This document shows positions 1 through 7,223 of a stretch of 11,110 nucleotides of DNA, piece by piece. Each line of letters begins with the position of its first letter. Position 1 is the stretch's first letter. The DNA is from Acidimicrobiales bacterium (lineage in GTDB: Bacteria > Actinomycetota > Acidimicrobiia > Acidimicrobiales > Acidimicrobilacustridaceae). Position numbers and translations under genes: made by a program. The DNA lies in assembly GCA_023264135.1 (NCBI GenBank), contig JALQSZ010000032.1, forward strand, positions 1 to 11,110, written 5' to 3'. The notes beneath the pieces are model-generated. The model was not told the DNA's origin. It saw nothing but the letters and a program-made list of their open reading frames with translations, and did no database searches.

Positions 1-1
1 C

Positions 2-1723
2 GATCTCGCATCGTCGAGCGCGCCGCTTTCTGTTGCCGGTGCATGGAGCGGCGATGAAGGCCGTTCGACATTTGAAGGACTTGCCCTTGTTGTCGACGCA
101 GCGATGGGCGACGTGTCGTGGATTCCCGCCGACACCCTCGCTGCGCCGAAAGTTGCGACTGCTGCCAATGCGTTAGTCGCTGATGGCGGCCGTCCACTCG
201 TCACCCACGACGGCAAAGCACTCATGCGCGGTCTCGATAGCTGTGGCATCGACCTTCGATCGCTTTCGCTCGACACGATGATCGCTGCGTATCTCCTTGA
301 TCCGGCCGAGTCTCGGTATTCGCTCGAATCTCTGCTCGATCGTTACGCGTCTGCGCGACTGCCTCAGGACGACAACGCCGATGAGGGTCAACTCGATTTC
401 GGTGGCACCGATACCTCGGCGCTCGCGCAGCGGGCCTCGCGTCGGGCGCTTGGCGTCAACGCGCTTGTTGTGCCGCTGCAGGAATCGCTTGAGGCTCGCG
501 GTCTGACTGATCTCAATACCGATATCGAAGTTCCGTTGGTGCGCGTTCTTGCTCGCATGGAGATTCTCGGAGTCGGTGTCGACGAAGGTGAACTCCGAAA
601 ACTCCGTGACCAGCTTGTTGCTCGCTGTGATGAACTGCGCGCGTTGATTTGGGTCGATGCCGGCGAAGAGTTCAACGTGAACTCCACGGTGAAGTTGCGC
701 GAGATCCTGTTCGAAAAATTGGAACTCACACCGCAAAAGAAGACCAAGACCGGTTATTCCACTGACGCGGCAACGCTCGAGAAGTTGCTCGGAGAACACC
801 CGATCATTGAGCATCTTCTTGCTTACCGCGAGGTCGAGAAGCTTCGTTCCACCTACGGCGAAGGGCTGCTCACCGAAATCGCTCCCGATGGTCGCATTCA
901 CGCAACGTTTAATCAGACCGTTGCTCGCACCGGTCGATTGAGTTCTGATGCGCCCAACCTGCACAACATCCCGGTGCGCAGCGAACTCGGTCGCGAATTC
1001 CGCAAAGCGTTTGTTCCGGCCAAGGGCTACACGCTTCTCATTACCGACTACAACCAGATCGAACTTCGTTGTATTGCGCACCTTGCCGAAGACCCTGGCC
1101 TGATCGGCGCTTTCGAATCCGGTCAAGACATTCACAACGCAACCGCAGCGCGCGTTTTCGATGTTGATCCGACATCGGTCACGATCGAACAACGATCGAA
1201 AGCAAAGATGGTTTCGTACGGTCTTGCCTACGGAATGGAAGCATTCGGTCTCGCGCAACGTTTGGGTGTTCCCATTGGCGAAGCTCAGCAAATTCTCGAT
1301 GCCTATTTCGTCGCGTTCCCCGCAGTACACGACTACATGGAACGCACCGTCGCTGAAGCACGCGAGAAGGGCTATACCGAAACGCTTTTCGGTCGTCGCC
1401 GACAAATTCCCGAACTCGCATCAGACAACTTCCGCATTCGTCAGGCCGGCGAACGTCAAGCAATGAATGCTGGTATCCAAGGACTTGCCGCAGACATCTT
1501 CAAGGTTGCGCTTATTCGCCTCGACCGCGCGCTCGATGCTGCAGGTTCAACGAGTCGTCTCATCTTGCAGGTGCACGATGAAGTGATTTGTGAAGTCCCA
1601 CCCGCTGACCTCGATGCAGTCACCGCGATCGTTCTCGAAGCGATGTCAGGTGCATTCGACCTTCGCGTTCCGCTTGAAGTGAATCTTTCACACGGCGACT
1701 CGTGGGCAGCGGCAAAGGGCTGA
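2..1723 (+). CDS. polA: DNA polymerase I, C-terminal part (5' end outside window)
   Basis: This is the repair and Okazaki-fragment polymerase. The frame is open from base 2, so the gene enters from the left and the ATG at 104 is internal. Visible first is a degenerate 3'-5' exonuclease-like domain. The catalytic DxE of its first motif is replaced by a stretch reading LALVVDAA, but the HD-K and DTMIAAYLLDP segments remain. The full family-A polymerase domain follows. Motif A DYNQIELR starts at 1046. Motif B runs from Arg at 1193 and Lys at 1205 to Tyr at 1229, and motif C HDE is at 1574-1582. The residue at the E. coli Phe762 position is Tyr (codon 1217-1219), as I recall for mycobacterial Pol I. 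The 5'-nuclease domain, if present, lies upstream. The stop is one base before the next gene, suggesting translational coupling. Identity is very secure; loss of proofreading is inferred from the missing acidic residues. Confidence 0.97.
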   Translation, partial: DLASSSAPLSVAGAWSGDEGRSTFEGLALVVDAAMGDVSWIPADTLAAPKVATAANALVADGGRPLVTHDGKALMRGLDSCGIDLRSLSLDTMIAAYLLDPAESRYSLESLLDRYASARLPQDDNADEGQLDFGGTDTSALAQRASRRALGVNALVVPLQESLEARGLTDLNTDIEVPLVRVLARMEILGVGVDEGELRKLRDQLVARCDELRALIWVDAGEEFNVNSTVKLREILFEKLELTPQKKTKTGYSTDAATLEKLLGEHPIIEHLLAYREVEKLRSTYGEGLLTEIAPDGRIHATFNQTVARTGRLSSDAPNLHNIPVRSELGREFRKAFVPAKGYTLLITDYNQIELRCIAHLAEDPGLIGAFESGQDIHNATAARVFDVDPTSVTIEQRSKAKMVSYGLAYGMEAFGLAQRLGVPIGEAQQILDAYFVAFPAVHDYMERTVAEAREKGYTETLFGRRRQIPELASDNFRIRQAGERQAMNAGIQGLAADIFKVALIRLDRALDAAGSTSRLILQVHDEVICEVPPADLDAVTAIVLEAMSGAFDLRVPLEVNLSHGDSWAAAKG

Positions 1724-1724
1724 C

Positions 1725-2468
1725 GTGACCGACGCATCAAACGGTCATTGGTTCGAAGGCATCGCCGATCATCTCGGAACCTCGTATCTGCGGTACTCGT
1801 TCACGATGGGTACCGCGAATGAGGTCGACTTTCTTGTTGACGAACTCGGCCTCACGCCGGGCATGCGCGTGCTCGATGTTGGTTGCGGTCCTGGTCGTCA
1901 CGCCTATGCGCTGGCTGAGTGCGGCATCGCTGTGCACGGCGTCGACATCGCCCAGACCTTCATCGATCTCGCCCGTGACGGCGCACCTGAGGGCGCGACC
2001 TTCGAACGACTCGATGCACGGTCACTTCCATTCGAGAGTGAATTCGATGCAGTGATCTCGTTGTGCCAGGGAGCCTTCGGGCTTGCTGGGGGAGCAGCGG
2101 CAAAGGGGCCAGACCCCGATGGCGTGGTGCTCGATGGCATGGCCCGGGCCCTCCGCCCCGGCGGGCGCATCGCCGTGTCGGCGTTTTCGTCGTATTTCCA
2201 GATTCGTTGGCTTGAGGACATCGACACCTTCGACGCCGATTCCGGCGTGAACCATGAACTCGCCCCGCTGCGAGCACCCGATGGCACCGAAACCACTCGC
2301 GACCTGTGGACAACCTGTTTCACCCCGCGGGAGCTTCGGCTGCTCGCCGCCCGAACCGGATTACAGGTCGATGCAGTGTGGTCGGTGACCCCAGGGGACT
2401 ACGCCCGGCGGGTTCCAGAGATCGACCGACCCGAATTTCTGCTCGTGGCCACCCGCCCGGCGATCTGA
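1725..2468 (+). CDS. Class I SAM-dependent methyltransferase
   Basis: This 247-residue Rossmann-fold methyltransferase has an unknown substrate. Motif I is VLDVGCGPG at about residues 49-57. The acidic residue at the end of beta strand 2, which binds the SAM ribose, is Asp74 in HGVDIA. LDARSLPF at about 97-104 and FDAVISL at about 107-113 follow as the usual post-I and motif IV region. There is no signal peptide or membrane segment, so it should be cytoplasmic. The GTG start at 1725 lies one base after the polA stop, so it is probably co-transcribed and translationally coupled with polA. A methyltransferase between polA and rpsA is, as I recall, common in Actinobacteria, but that position does not reveal its target. 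The fold is secure. A small-molecule substrate is more likely than DNA, because the (D/N)PPY motif of DNA amino-methyltransferases is absent. Confidence 0.9.
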   Translation: MTDASNGHWFEGIADHLGTSYLRYSFTMGTANEVDFLVDELGLTPGMRVLDVGCGPGRHAYALAECGIAVHGVDIAQTFIDLARDGAPEGATFERLDARSLPFESEFDAVISLCQGAFGLAGGAAAKGPDPDGVVLDGMARALRPGGRIAVSAFSSYFQIRWLEDIDTFDADSGVNHELAPLRAPDGTETTRDLWTTCFTPRELRLLAARTGLQVDAVWSVTPGDYARRVPEIDRPEFLLVATRPAI

Positions 2469-2490
2469 CCAGCAGTTTGCGGGCTGGCGG

Positions 2491-2506
2491 CCCCTGTGGA
2501 CAGGGG
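2491..2506. repeat. Perfect inverted repeat CCCCTGT-GG-ACAGGGG between methyltransferase and rpsA
   Basis: Seven-base arms flank a two-base centre, 23 bases after the methyltransferase stop and 80 before rpsA. As RNA it could form a short G/C-rich hairpin, but no T-run follows. It could be a weak terminator for the polA-methyltransferase unit or a protein-binding dyad just upstream of the putative rpsA -10 at 2509. The sequence does not decide between these. Confidence 0.4.
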
Positions 2507-2508
2507 TC

Positions 2509-2514
2509 TAGCCT
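2509..2514 (+). promoter_or_regulatory. Possible -10 element for rpsA (TAGCCT)
   Basis: TAGCCT fits the actinobacterial TANNNT -10 pattern and lies in the only sizeable gap upstream of rpsA (2469-2586). It would give a leader of roughly 65 nt. No -35 box at normal spacing is apparent; the TTGCGG at 2477 is 26 bases away. The inverted repeat at 2491-2506 would overlap the spacer. The gap otherwise holds only G/C-rich tracts that I cannot assign to a known leader family. Confidence 0.3.
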
Positions 2515-2572
2515 TGCCATTCTCCCTCGCGCCTGTGGGGGAGTTGTCCCATCCCCTACTTCCTGTCCATCG

Positions 2573-2579
2573 AAGAGAG
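2573..2579 (+). promoter_or_regulatory. Purine-rich ribosome binding site of rpsA
   Basis: AAGAGAG lies 7 bases before the GTG at 2587. It supports that GTG as the start over the downstream in-frame ATG at 2656. The match to the Shine-Dalgarno core is moderate. Confidence 0.5.
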
Positions 2580-2586
2580 AACCCTC

Positions 2587-3963
2587 GTGTCCGAGCAGTC
2601 CACCATTGAAGAGGCCACACCGGCCGCCGCACCCGTCGCTGAAGCTCCCGCAGGTATGGGAACGTTCGCAGCCGATGGCACCTACGTTCCGCGTCAGGTG
2701 ATTGAAGACGATCTTGGTGGTCTGTCACTCGACGACGCGTACACCGCGTCGATGGTGCAGGTTGAAGACGGACAAATCGTCGAAGGCACCGTGGTCAAGG
2801 TTGACCGCGACGAAGTTCTCCTCGACATCGGTTACAAGTCTGAAGGCGTCATTCCCTCTCGCGAGCTTTCGATTCGCAACGACGTCGATCCCTCCGAAAT
2901 CGTTTCTATGGGCGATGTCGTCGAGGCACTTGTTCTTCAGAAGGAAGACAAAGAAGGTCGTCTCGTTCTTTCCAAGAAGCGCGCACAGTACGAGCGTGCC
3001 TGGGGAACGATCGAAAAGATCAAGGAAGAAGACGGCGTCGTCAGCGGCCCGGTCATCGAGGTCGTCAAGGGCGGTCTCATCATCGACATCGGCCTTCGTG
3101 GCTTCCTTCCCGCATCGCTTGTTGAATTGCGTCGCGTTCGCGACCTTGCGCCGTACGTCGGCCGCACACTCGAGGCCAAGATCATCGAACTCGACAAGAA
3201 CCGCAACAACGTTGTGCTTTCACGTCGTGGCTGGCTCGAAGAGACCCAGAAGGAACAGCGCGAGGACTTCCTTGCCAACCTCAAGCCCGGCGAGAACCGT
3301 CGCGGTGTGGTGTCCTCGGTCGTGAACTTCGGTGCATTCGTCGACCTTGGTGGCATGGACGGTCTTGTCCACGTCTCCGAGCTTTCTTGGAAGCATGTCG
3401 ACCACCCCGGTTCCGTTGTGCAGGTTGGCGACGAAATCGATGTGCAGGTGCTCGAAGTTGATCTCGACCGTGAGCGAATCAGCCTTTCGCTCAAGGCCAC
3501 GCAGCAGGATCCGTGGCAGGAATTCGCCACCGCCCATCAGGTCGGCGAACTTGTCTACGGCCGTGTCACCAAGCTCGTTCCGTTCGGTTCGTTCGTGCAG
3601 GTTGGCGACGGCATCGAAGGCCTCGTGCACATCTCGGAAATGTCGGCGCACCATGTCGATCTTCCGGAACAGGTCGTCACGCCGGGCGAAGAACTCTGGG
3701 TCAAGATCATCGACCTCGACCTTCAGCGTCGTCGCATCAGCCTCTCGATCAAGCAGGCTGCCGAAGGTGGCGTTGTCGCTGCCGAGTACCAGGAGCATTT
3801 CGGCGAGCACGCCTATGACTCCGAGGGCAACTACATCGGTAGCGAATCGACCGAAGCGCAAGAAGCGTGGGCCGAGTACTACGCCGAGCAGGGCGACACC
3901 TCGATCCCGCCGGTGCCGACCTCTGCTGAAGCGGTTGCTCCCGAGGCCGACGCCGCCGAGTGA
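2587..3963 (+). CDS. rpsA: 30S ribosomal protein S1
   Basis: S1 is an RNA-binding ribosomal protein of 458 residues, built here from four S1 (OB-fold) repeats at about 61-131, 148-214, 235-303 and 320-389. Repeats 3 and 4 carry the classic F-G-A/S-F-V core and GLVHISE-type strand (GLVHVSELS, GLVHISEMS). Repeat 2 is a diverged version ending GLRGFLPASL. Four repeats with an acidic tail at about 390-458 is the actinobacterial form, shorter than the six-repeat E. coli protein. The start is GTG at 2587, with a purine-rich site upstream. Its N-terminal 60 residues are Ala/Pro-rich and probably disordered. Position after polA and before coaE matches the conserved order in Actinobacteria. Identification is secure. 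Confidence 0.97.
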   Translation: MSEQSTIEEATPAAAPVAEAPAGMGTFAADGTYVPRQVIEDDLGGLSLDDAYTASMVQVEDGQIVEGTVVKVDRDEVLLDIGYKSEGVIPSRELSIRNDVDPSEIVSMGDVVEALVLQKEDKEGRLVLSKKRAQYERAWGTIEKIKEEDGVVSGPVIEVVKGGLIIDIGLRGFLPASLVELRRVRDLAPYVGRTLEAKIIELDKNRNNVVLSRRGWLEETQKEQREDFLANLKPGENRRGVVSSVVNFGAFVDLGGMDGLVHVSELSWKHVDHPGSVVQVGDEIDVQVLEVDLDRERISLSLKATQQDPWQEFATAHQVGELVYGRVTKLVPFGSFVQVGDGIEGLVHISEMSAHHVDLPEQVVTPGEELWVKIIDLDLQRRRISLSIKQAAEGGVVAAEYQEHFGEHAYDSEGNYIGSESTEAQEAWAEYYAEQGDTSIPPVPTSAEAVAPEADAAE

Positions 3964-3966
3964 GTC

Positions 3967-3986
3967 TCACCGGCCGAGGCCGGTGA
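3967..3986. terminator. Hairpin between convergent rpsA and the LuxR-type gene
   Basis: TCACCGGCC-GA-GGCCGGTGA is a perfect nine-base inverted repeat. It practically fills the 23-base gap between the rpsA stop (3961-3963) and the stop of the minus-strand gene (3987-3989). A realistic fold is about 8 bp with a CGAG tetraloop. There is no T-run on either side, so it resembles the U-tract-less terminators reported for Actinobacteria and could act in both directions. Confidence 0.65.
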
Positions 3987-4247
3987 TCAATCGAGACGCA
4001 CGATCCCTAAACGCAGCGCGGTGAGAACCGCCTGCGTTCGGTCGCGCGCGTCGAGCTTTTGATAGATCGACGCGAGGTGGTTCTTCACGGTCTTCTGCGA
4101 GAGGTAGAGCCGTGAGGCCACTTCTGGTGTTGAGCAACCGTCACAGATTGCCTGAAGAACTTCTTCCTCGCGGCGGGTGACGGTGACGGGGTAGCCCCGC
4201 CAATCGGTGAGGGCGGGACGGGTTGGGTGCATCGCTGTGTTGGTCAT
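3987..4247 (-). CDS. Small single-domain LuxR-type HTH regulator
   Basis: The product is 86 residues, nearly all of it a LuxR/GerE winged-type HTH at about residues 24-84. It shows T-x-REEEVL, the turn around STPEVASRLYLS, and the recognition helix QKTVKNHLASIYQKL. There is no receiver, PAS or other sensory domain, so how it is controlled is not visible; it may act as a constitutive or dimerising regulator. The start ATG at 4247 is chosen; an in-frame ATG at 4232 would shorten it by five residues. No good Shine-Dalgarno sequence precedes either. It converges with rpsA and diverges from coaE, so the 82-bp spacer to coaE is a natural place for it to act. The fold is secure, the target genes unknown. 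Confidence 0.88.
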   Translation of the reverse strand: MTNTAMHPTRPALTDWRGYPVTVTRREEEVLQAICDGCSTPEVASRLYLSQKTVKNHLASIYQKLDARDRTQAVLTALRLGIVRLD

Positions 4248-4248
4248 G

Positions 4249-4259
4249 GACTACTAGTC
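4249..4259. repeat. Palindrome GACTA-C-TAGTC at the LuxR-type gene start
   Basis: An 11-base perfect dyad (5-1-5) ends one base upstream of the ATG of the minus-strand HTH gene. LuxR-family proteins usually bind short dyads as dimers, so this is a candidate autoregulatory site. That is inference only, since a dyad this short can occur by chance. Confidence 0.3.
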
Positions 4260-4317
4260 GGCAGTTCTCGCAAAAGTGTGAGCGAAATGTTGGGAAATGC
4301 ATTGAGACGCGCTCTGG

Positions 4318-4323
4318 TACGTT
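4318..4323 (+). promoter_or_regulatory. Candidate -10 element (TACGTT) for leaderless coaE
   Basis: TACGTT matches TANNNT and ends exactly 6 bases before the coaE ATG at 4330, so transcription would begin at or next to the start codon. There is no Shine-Dalgarno sequence in the preceding 20 bases, consistent with leaderless translation, which is frequent in Actinobacteria. The same spacing recurs at uvrB. The rest of the 4248-4329 spacer shows no clear -35 box. Confidence 0.45.
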
Positions 4324-4329
4324 CCGGCG

Positions 4330-4932
4330 ATGCTCCTCCTTGGATTGACCGGTGGTATTGGTTCGGGAAAGTCGACCGTGTCGGCGGAACTCGCCCGACG
4401 TGGGGCAATCGTGATCGATGCCGATCTCGTTGTTCGTGAACTCCAGTCGCCTGGTGGCGCAGTGTTGGCGGCGATGGTCGAACACTTCGGTGACGGCATC
4501 CTTGCTGACGATGGAACGCTGAATCGTCAAGCAGTTGCCGACATCGTGTTCAACGATCCTGAGCAACTGAAGGCATTGAATGCAATCGTGCATCCGAAGG
4601 TCGGTGAGGAAATCGATGGCCGCATCGAGGCGCAACGCGACACGGACAACGTCGTCATTCTTGATGTGCCACTGCTCGTTGAATCCAAGGCCTACGAAAC
4701 CGAAGGCATCATCGTCGTCGATACCGATCCTGAAATCGCGGTGCAGCGTCTCGTTGAGTTCCGTGGCTTTAACGCCGACGACGCGCGCGCTCGCATGAAA
4801 CTTCAAGCAACGCGTGAAGAGCGACGAGCAGTTGCAGCGTTCATCGTGCCCAACGATGGAACGCAAGAAGAACTCATGGTGCACATCGACGAATGCTGGG
4901 ATTGGATTCAGTCGAAGCGCAACGTGGGTTGA
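4330..4932 (+). CDS. coaE: Dephospho-CoA kinase
   Basis: CoaE phosphorylates the 3'-hydroxyl of dephospho-CoA, the last step of coenzyme A synthesis, in the cytoplasm. The 200-residue protein has the P-loop GLTGGIGSGKST at residues 5-16. The DAD motif at 30-32 supplies the catalytic Asp. The substrate-domain segment LNAIVHPKV is at 83-91, and DVPLLVE at about 111-117. This is the usual single-domain length; the M. tuberculosis enzyme, as I recall, has an additional C-terminal domain that is missing here. The ATG at 4330 begins immediately at the conserved LLLGLTGG strand, so no upstream extension is needed. It follows rpsA in the conserved order, with the HTH gene intervening. Its stop is six bases from the stop of the convergent dprE1-like gene. 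Confidence 0.96.
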   Translation: MLLLGLTGGIGSGKSTVSAELARRGAIVIDADLVVRELQSPGGAVLAAMVEHFGDGILADDGTLNRQAVADIVFNDPEQLKALNAIVHPKVGEEIDGRIEAQRDTDNVVILDVPLLVESKAYETEGIIVVDTDPEIAVQRLVEFRGFNADDARARMKLQATREERRAVAAFIVPNDGTQEELMVHIDECWDWIQSKRNVG

Positions 4933-4938
4933 TCGTGG

Positions 4939-6342
4939 TTACAGCCCGAGGCGTCGGGCGAGATCGCTCATTATGTTGCGATTGGGATCAACTCGTTCAC
5001 GCACTTCTCGCCACTCGTTGAGACGTGGATACATCTGCGGGAGCAGTTCGGGTCGAACGCGGCTGTCTTTCGCGAGGTAGATACGTCCGCCGACTCCCAC
5101 CACGAGATCGTCGAGACGGTCGAGGAGCGGCCCGAGTCCGGAAACGCCTGCCGGGATGTCGAGGGCAAGCGTCCAACCACCGGCGGGAAAGGAAAGTGGT
5201 GCCGCGTTTCCTTCGCCGAAGGATTTGAGGACGGCGAGGAACGACGTGCATCCCGATCGACTCAACTCGTCGACGATCGTGGTGAGGGTGCGTGTGGCAT
5301 CGAAGGGGATGACGAACTGCCACTGGAGGAATCCGGCGGGTCCGTAGATCCGGTTCCAACCGCGCACCATGTCGAGTGGGTGGAAGAAGGTAGGAATCGA
5401 TTGGATCTCATCGCGTCGTTCGACGGGAGCTTTGCGGAACCACAATTCGTTAAACGCCCGAATCGAAAGTTTGTTCAGCAAACCTGCAGGCATGAATGGT
5501 GGCGCGCTGACGAGTTCGCCAGCTTTGTAGACGTACGGATCGGCGCCGATTTTTGGCTCAGCTTCTTCAGGAGTGGCGAAGCGGCCACGAGTGAGAACGG
5601 AGCGACCCATGTTTTTTCCGGTGGCCATGAGGTCGATCCAGGCCACCGAATAGTCGTAGAGGTGGTCGCCGCTGCGCATGAGTTCGCACACTGCGTCGAG
5701 ATCGGCAGCACGGTCGGTGTCTACCACGAGTTGGCTTGAACCAATACGAGGGCAACGGAAGGTCGCGTCGAGAATGACGCCGGTGAGTCCCATGCCGCCG
5801 GCGGTGGCCCAAAACAGATCGGGATCGCGATCAGGTCCGATCTCAACAACAGAACCGTCGGCGAGTTGCAGATGCAGAGACTCAACGTGGTTGCACCACG
5901 AACCCTTGAGGTGGTGGTTCTTGCCGTGAATGTCTGCAGCGATCGCGCCACCGACGGTGACATAGCGGGTGCCGGGAGTAACTGGAACAAAGAGCCCTTG
6001 CGGAACAAGCGCATGCAGCAAACGATCGATGCTTGCGCCGGCATCTGCGGTTACGAGCACTGTGTCGGAGTTCGCATCGGACTCATGGATTGTGAACGCC
6101 GCGACATCGGTGGTTTCGATGACGGTGCCGCCAGCGTTTTGGGCGGCGTCGCCGTAACTGCGTCCGAGACCGCGAGCGATGAGACCGCGTTCAAACGTTG
6201 TGGGGAGCGCGCGTTGGAGTTCGATCGGCGAGGTTGGTCGACGAACATCCGCGCCCGAAGGTGCGGTGCGGCCCCAGCCGAAGAGTTCGACTGAAGCGGG
6301 AACGGCCCGAACGGCCGCTGGTTCAGGAGGCGTAGACGGCAC
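4939..6342 (-). CDS. dprE1: DprE1-like decaprenylphosphoryl-ribose 2'-oxidase (FAD)
   Basis: With DprE2 this enzyme epimerises decaprenylphosphoryl-ribose to decaprenylphosphoryl-arabinose, the arabinose donor for cell-wall arabinan. It oxidises the 2'-OH using FAD. The VAO-type FAD domain shows GWGRTAP (22-28), ARGLGRSYGD (56-65), PGTRYVTVGGAIAADIHGKN (123-142) and FWATAGGMGLTG (178-189). The C-terminal D-arabinono-lactone-oxidase-type domain shows FFHPLDM, YGPAGFLQ and IYLAKDSR (421-428). His139/Lys141 and Lys425 match the key His132/Lys134 and Lys418 of the M. tuberculosis enzyme. The residue aligned with its Cys387 is Ala393 (codon 5164-5166). The chosen GTG at 6342 gives 467 residues, against 461 in M. 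tuberculosis. The open frame extends to 6528, but those residues are antisense-like and overlap ubiA. It overlaps the ubiA end by 20 bases and is last in the operon. Confidence 0.92.
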   Translation of the reverse strand: MPSTPPEPAAVRAVPASVELFGWGRTAPSGADVRRPTSPIELQRALPTTFERGLIARGLGRSYGDAAQNAGGTVIETTDVAAFTIHESDANSDTVLVTADAGASIDRLLHALVPQGLFVPVTPGTRYVTVGGAIAADIHGKNHHLKGSWCNHVESLHLQLADGSVVEIGPDRDPDLFWATAGGMGLTGVILDATFRCPRIGSSQLVVDTDRAADLDAVCELMRSGDHLYDYSVAWIDLMATGKNMGRSVLTRGRFATPEEAEPKIGADPYVYKAGELVSAPPFMPAGLLNKLSIRAFNELWFRKAPVERRDEIQSIPTFFHPLDMVRGWNRIYGPAGFLQWQFVIPFDATRTLTTIVDELSRSGCTSFLAVLKSFGEGNAAPLSFPAGGWTLALDIPAGVSGLGPLLDRLDDLVVGVGGRIYLAKDSRVRPELLPQMYPRLNEWREVRERVDPNRNIMSDLARRLGL

Positions 6343-7222
6343 AGGCGTAAATGATCGCCCAGATCGCACCAGCGGCGAGCAGGGTTCGGTCGGAAAGGAC
6401 GAGGTTCTCTGGTTCAGCGCCCTTGCCCTGTTCGAGCAAAAGCGCATAACGGAGAATCGCAATGGCGAATGGAACGATCGACAACTGGAACAACACCGAA
6501 CCGTTTGTCGACTCTTGCGCCGACGCAAACGCCCACAAGCAGTACGTGATGAGTGCGCCGGCGGAGAATACGGCTTTCAGGTAATTCAGAAACTGCGGGG
6601 TGTACGCCGCGAGAGCAGGACGAATGGTTGCTGCATCATCACCGAGATCGGCGCGTTCACCGGCGCGTTTGCCAGTGACCATGAACAGTGCGCCAAAACT
6701 CGTGACGATAAAAAACCACTCAGAAATCGGAAGTCCTGTTGCCGTTGCACCACCGATGGCACGAAGCACAAATCCTGCGGCGACCGCGAAAATGTCGAGG
6801 ATCGGCATGTGCTTCAACCAAAGCGAATAGACCGTCGTGAGTGCGAGATAGGCGAGGATCGTGAAGCCGAAATCGCGACGAATGAGGAACGAACCGCCAA
6901 TCGCAACGACGAGAAGAATGATCGCCAGCGCGTAGGCAATGCCCAACGGGACTATGCCGGCAGCGATGGGCCGGTTCTTCTTGACCGGGTGACGACGATC
7001 GGACTCGATGTCCATGGCGTCGTTGAGGAGATAGGTCGCGCTCGCTGCCGCGCAGAAGCAGCCGAACGCGGCAAGAGCGTGAAGATCGGTATCACGATTG
7101 TTGAAAAGGCCCGCCGCGACTGGTGCAGCAAAAACGAGAACGTTTTTGATCCACTGCTTCGGGCGCAGTTCTCGGACAATGCCGCCGAGAAGTGAGGGGC
7201 GGGGGGACGTTGCGGCGGTCAT
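6323..7222 (-). CDS. ubiA: UbiA-family decaprenyl-phosphate phosphoribosyltransferase (DPPR synthase)
   Basis: This integral membrane prenyl-type transferase is expected to move 5-phosphoribose from PRPP to decaprenyl phosphate, the first committed step of DPA synthesis. The protein has about 299 residues and is strongly hydrophobic with many membrane segments. It begins with a short cytoplasmic stretch, LRPKQWIKN at 19-27. The first Asp-rich motif NDAMDIESD lies at 67-75, followed by RHPVKKNRPIAAG, typical of the DPPR synthase branch. FMVTGKRAGE and a late PFAIAILRYA segment also resemble M. tuberculosis Rv3806c (302 residues) as I recall it. The chosen ATG at 7222 follows the dprE2-like stop by one base (TGAGATG), implying translational coupling. 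An in-frame GTG at 7234 would overlap and add four residues. The neighbouring DprE1/DprE2 genes make DPPR synthase more likely than a quinone- or heme-pathway UbiA. Confidence 0.9.
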   Translation of the reverse strand: MTAATSPRPSLLGGIVRELRPKQWIKNVLVFAAPVAAGLFNNRDTDLHALAAFGCFCAAASATYLLNDAMDIESDRRHPVKKNRPIAAGIVPLGIAYALAIILLVVAIGGSFLIRRDFGFTILAYLALTTVYSLWLKHMPILDIFAVAAGFVLRAIGGATATGLPISEWFFIVTSFGALFMVTGKRAGERADLGDDAATIRPALAAYTPQFLNYLKAVFSAGALITYCLWAFASAQESTNGSVLFQLSIVPFAIAILRYALLLEQGKGAEPENLVLSDRTLLAAGAIWAIIYACAVYAS

Positions 7223-7223
7223 C

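Noticed and set aside
173..1405. A 410-codon open frame antisense to polA
   Set aside because: It mirrors the codon pattern of a well-supported gene, has no recognisable domain and no upstream site. Long antisense frames are common at this base composition.
6343..6528. N-terminal extension of the DprE1-like gene to the ATG at 6528
   Set aside because: It would add 62 low-complexity Arg/Ser residues antisense in character and overlap ubiA by over 200 bases. The GTG at 6342 gives the family length.
6179..7195. A 338-codon plus-strand frame across the dprE1/ubiA region
   Set aside because: It is Arg/Glu-rich antisense translation of membrane-protein and oxidoreductase codons. The minus-strand genes carry clear motifs instead.
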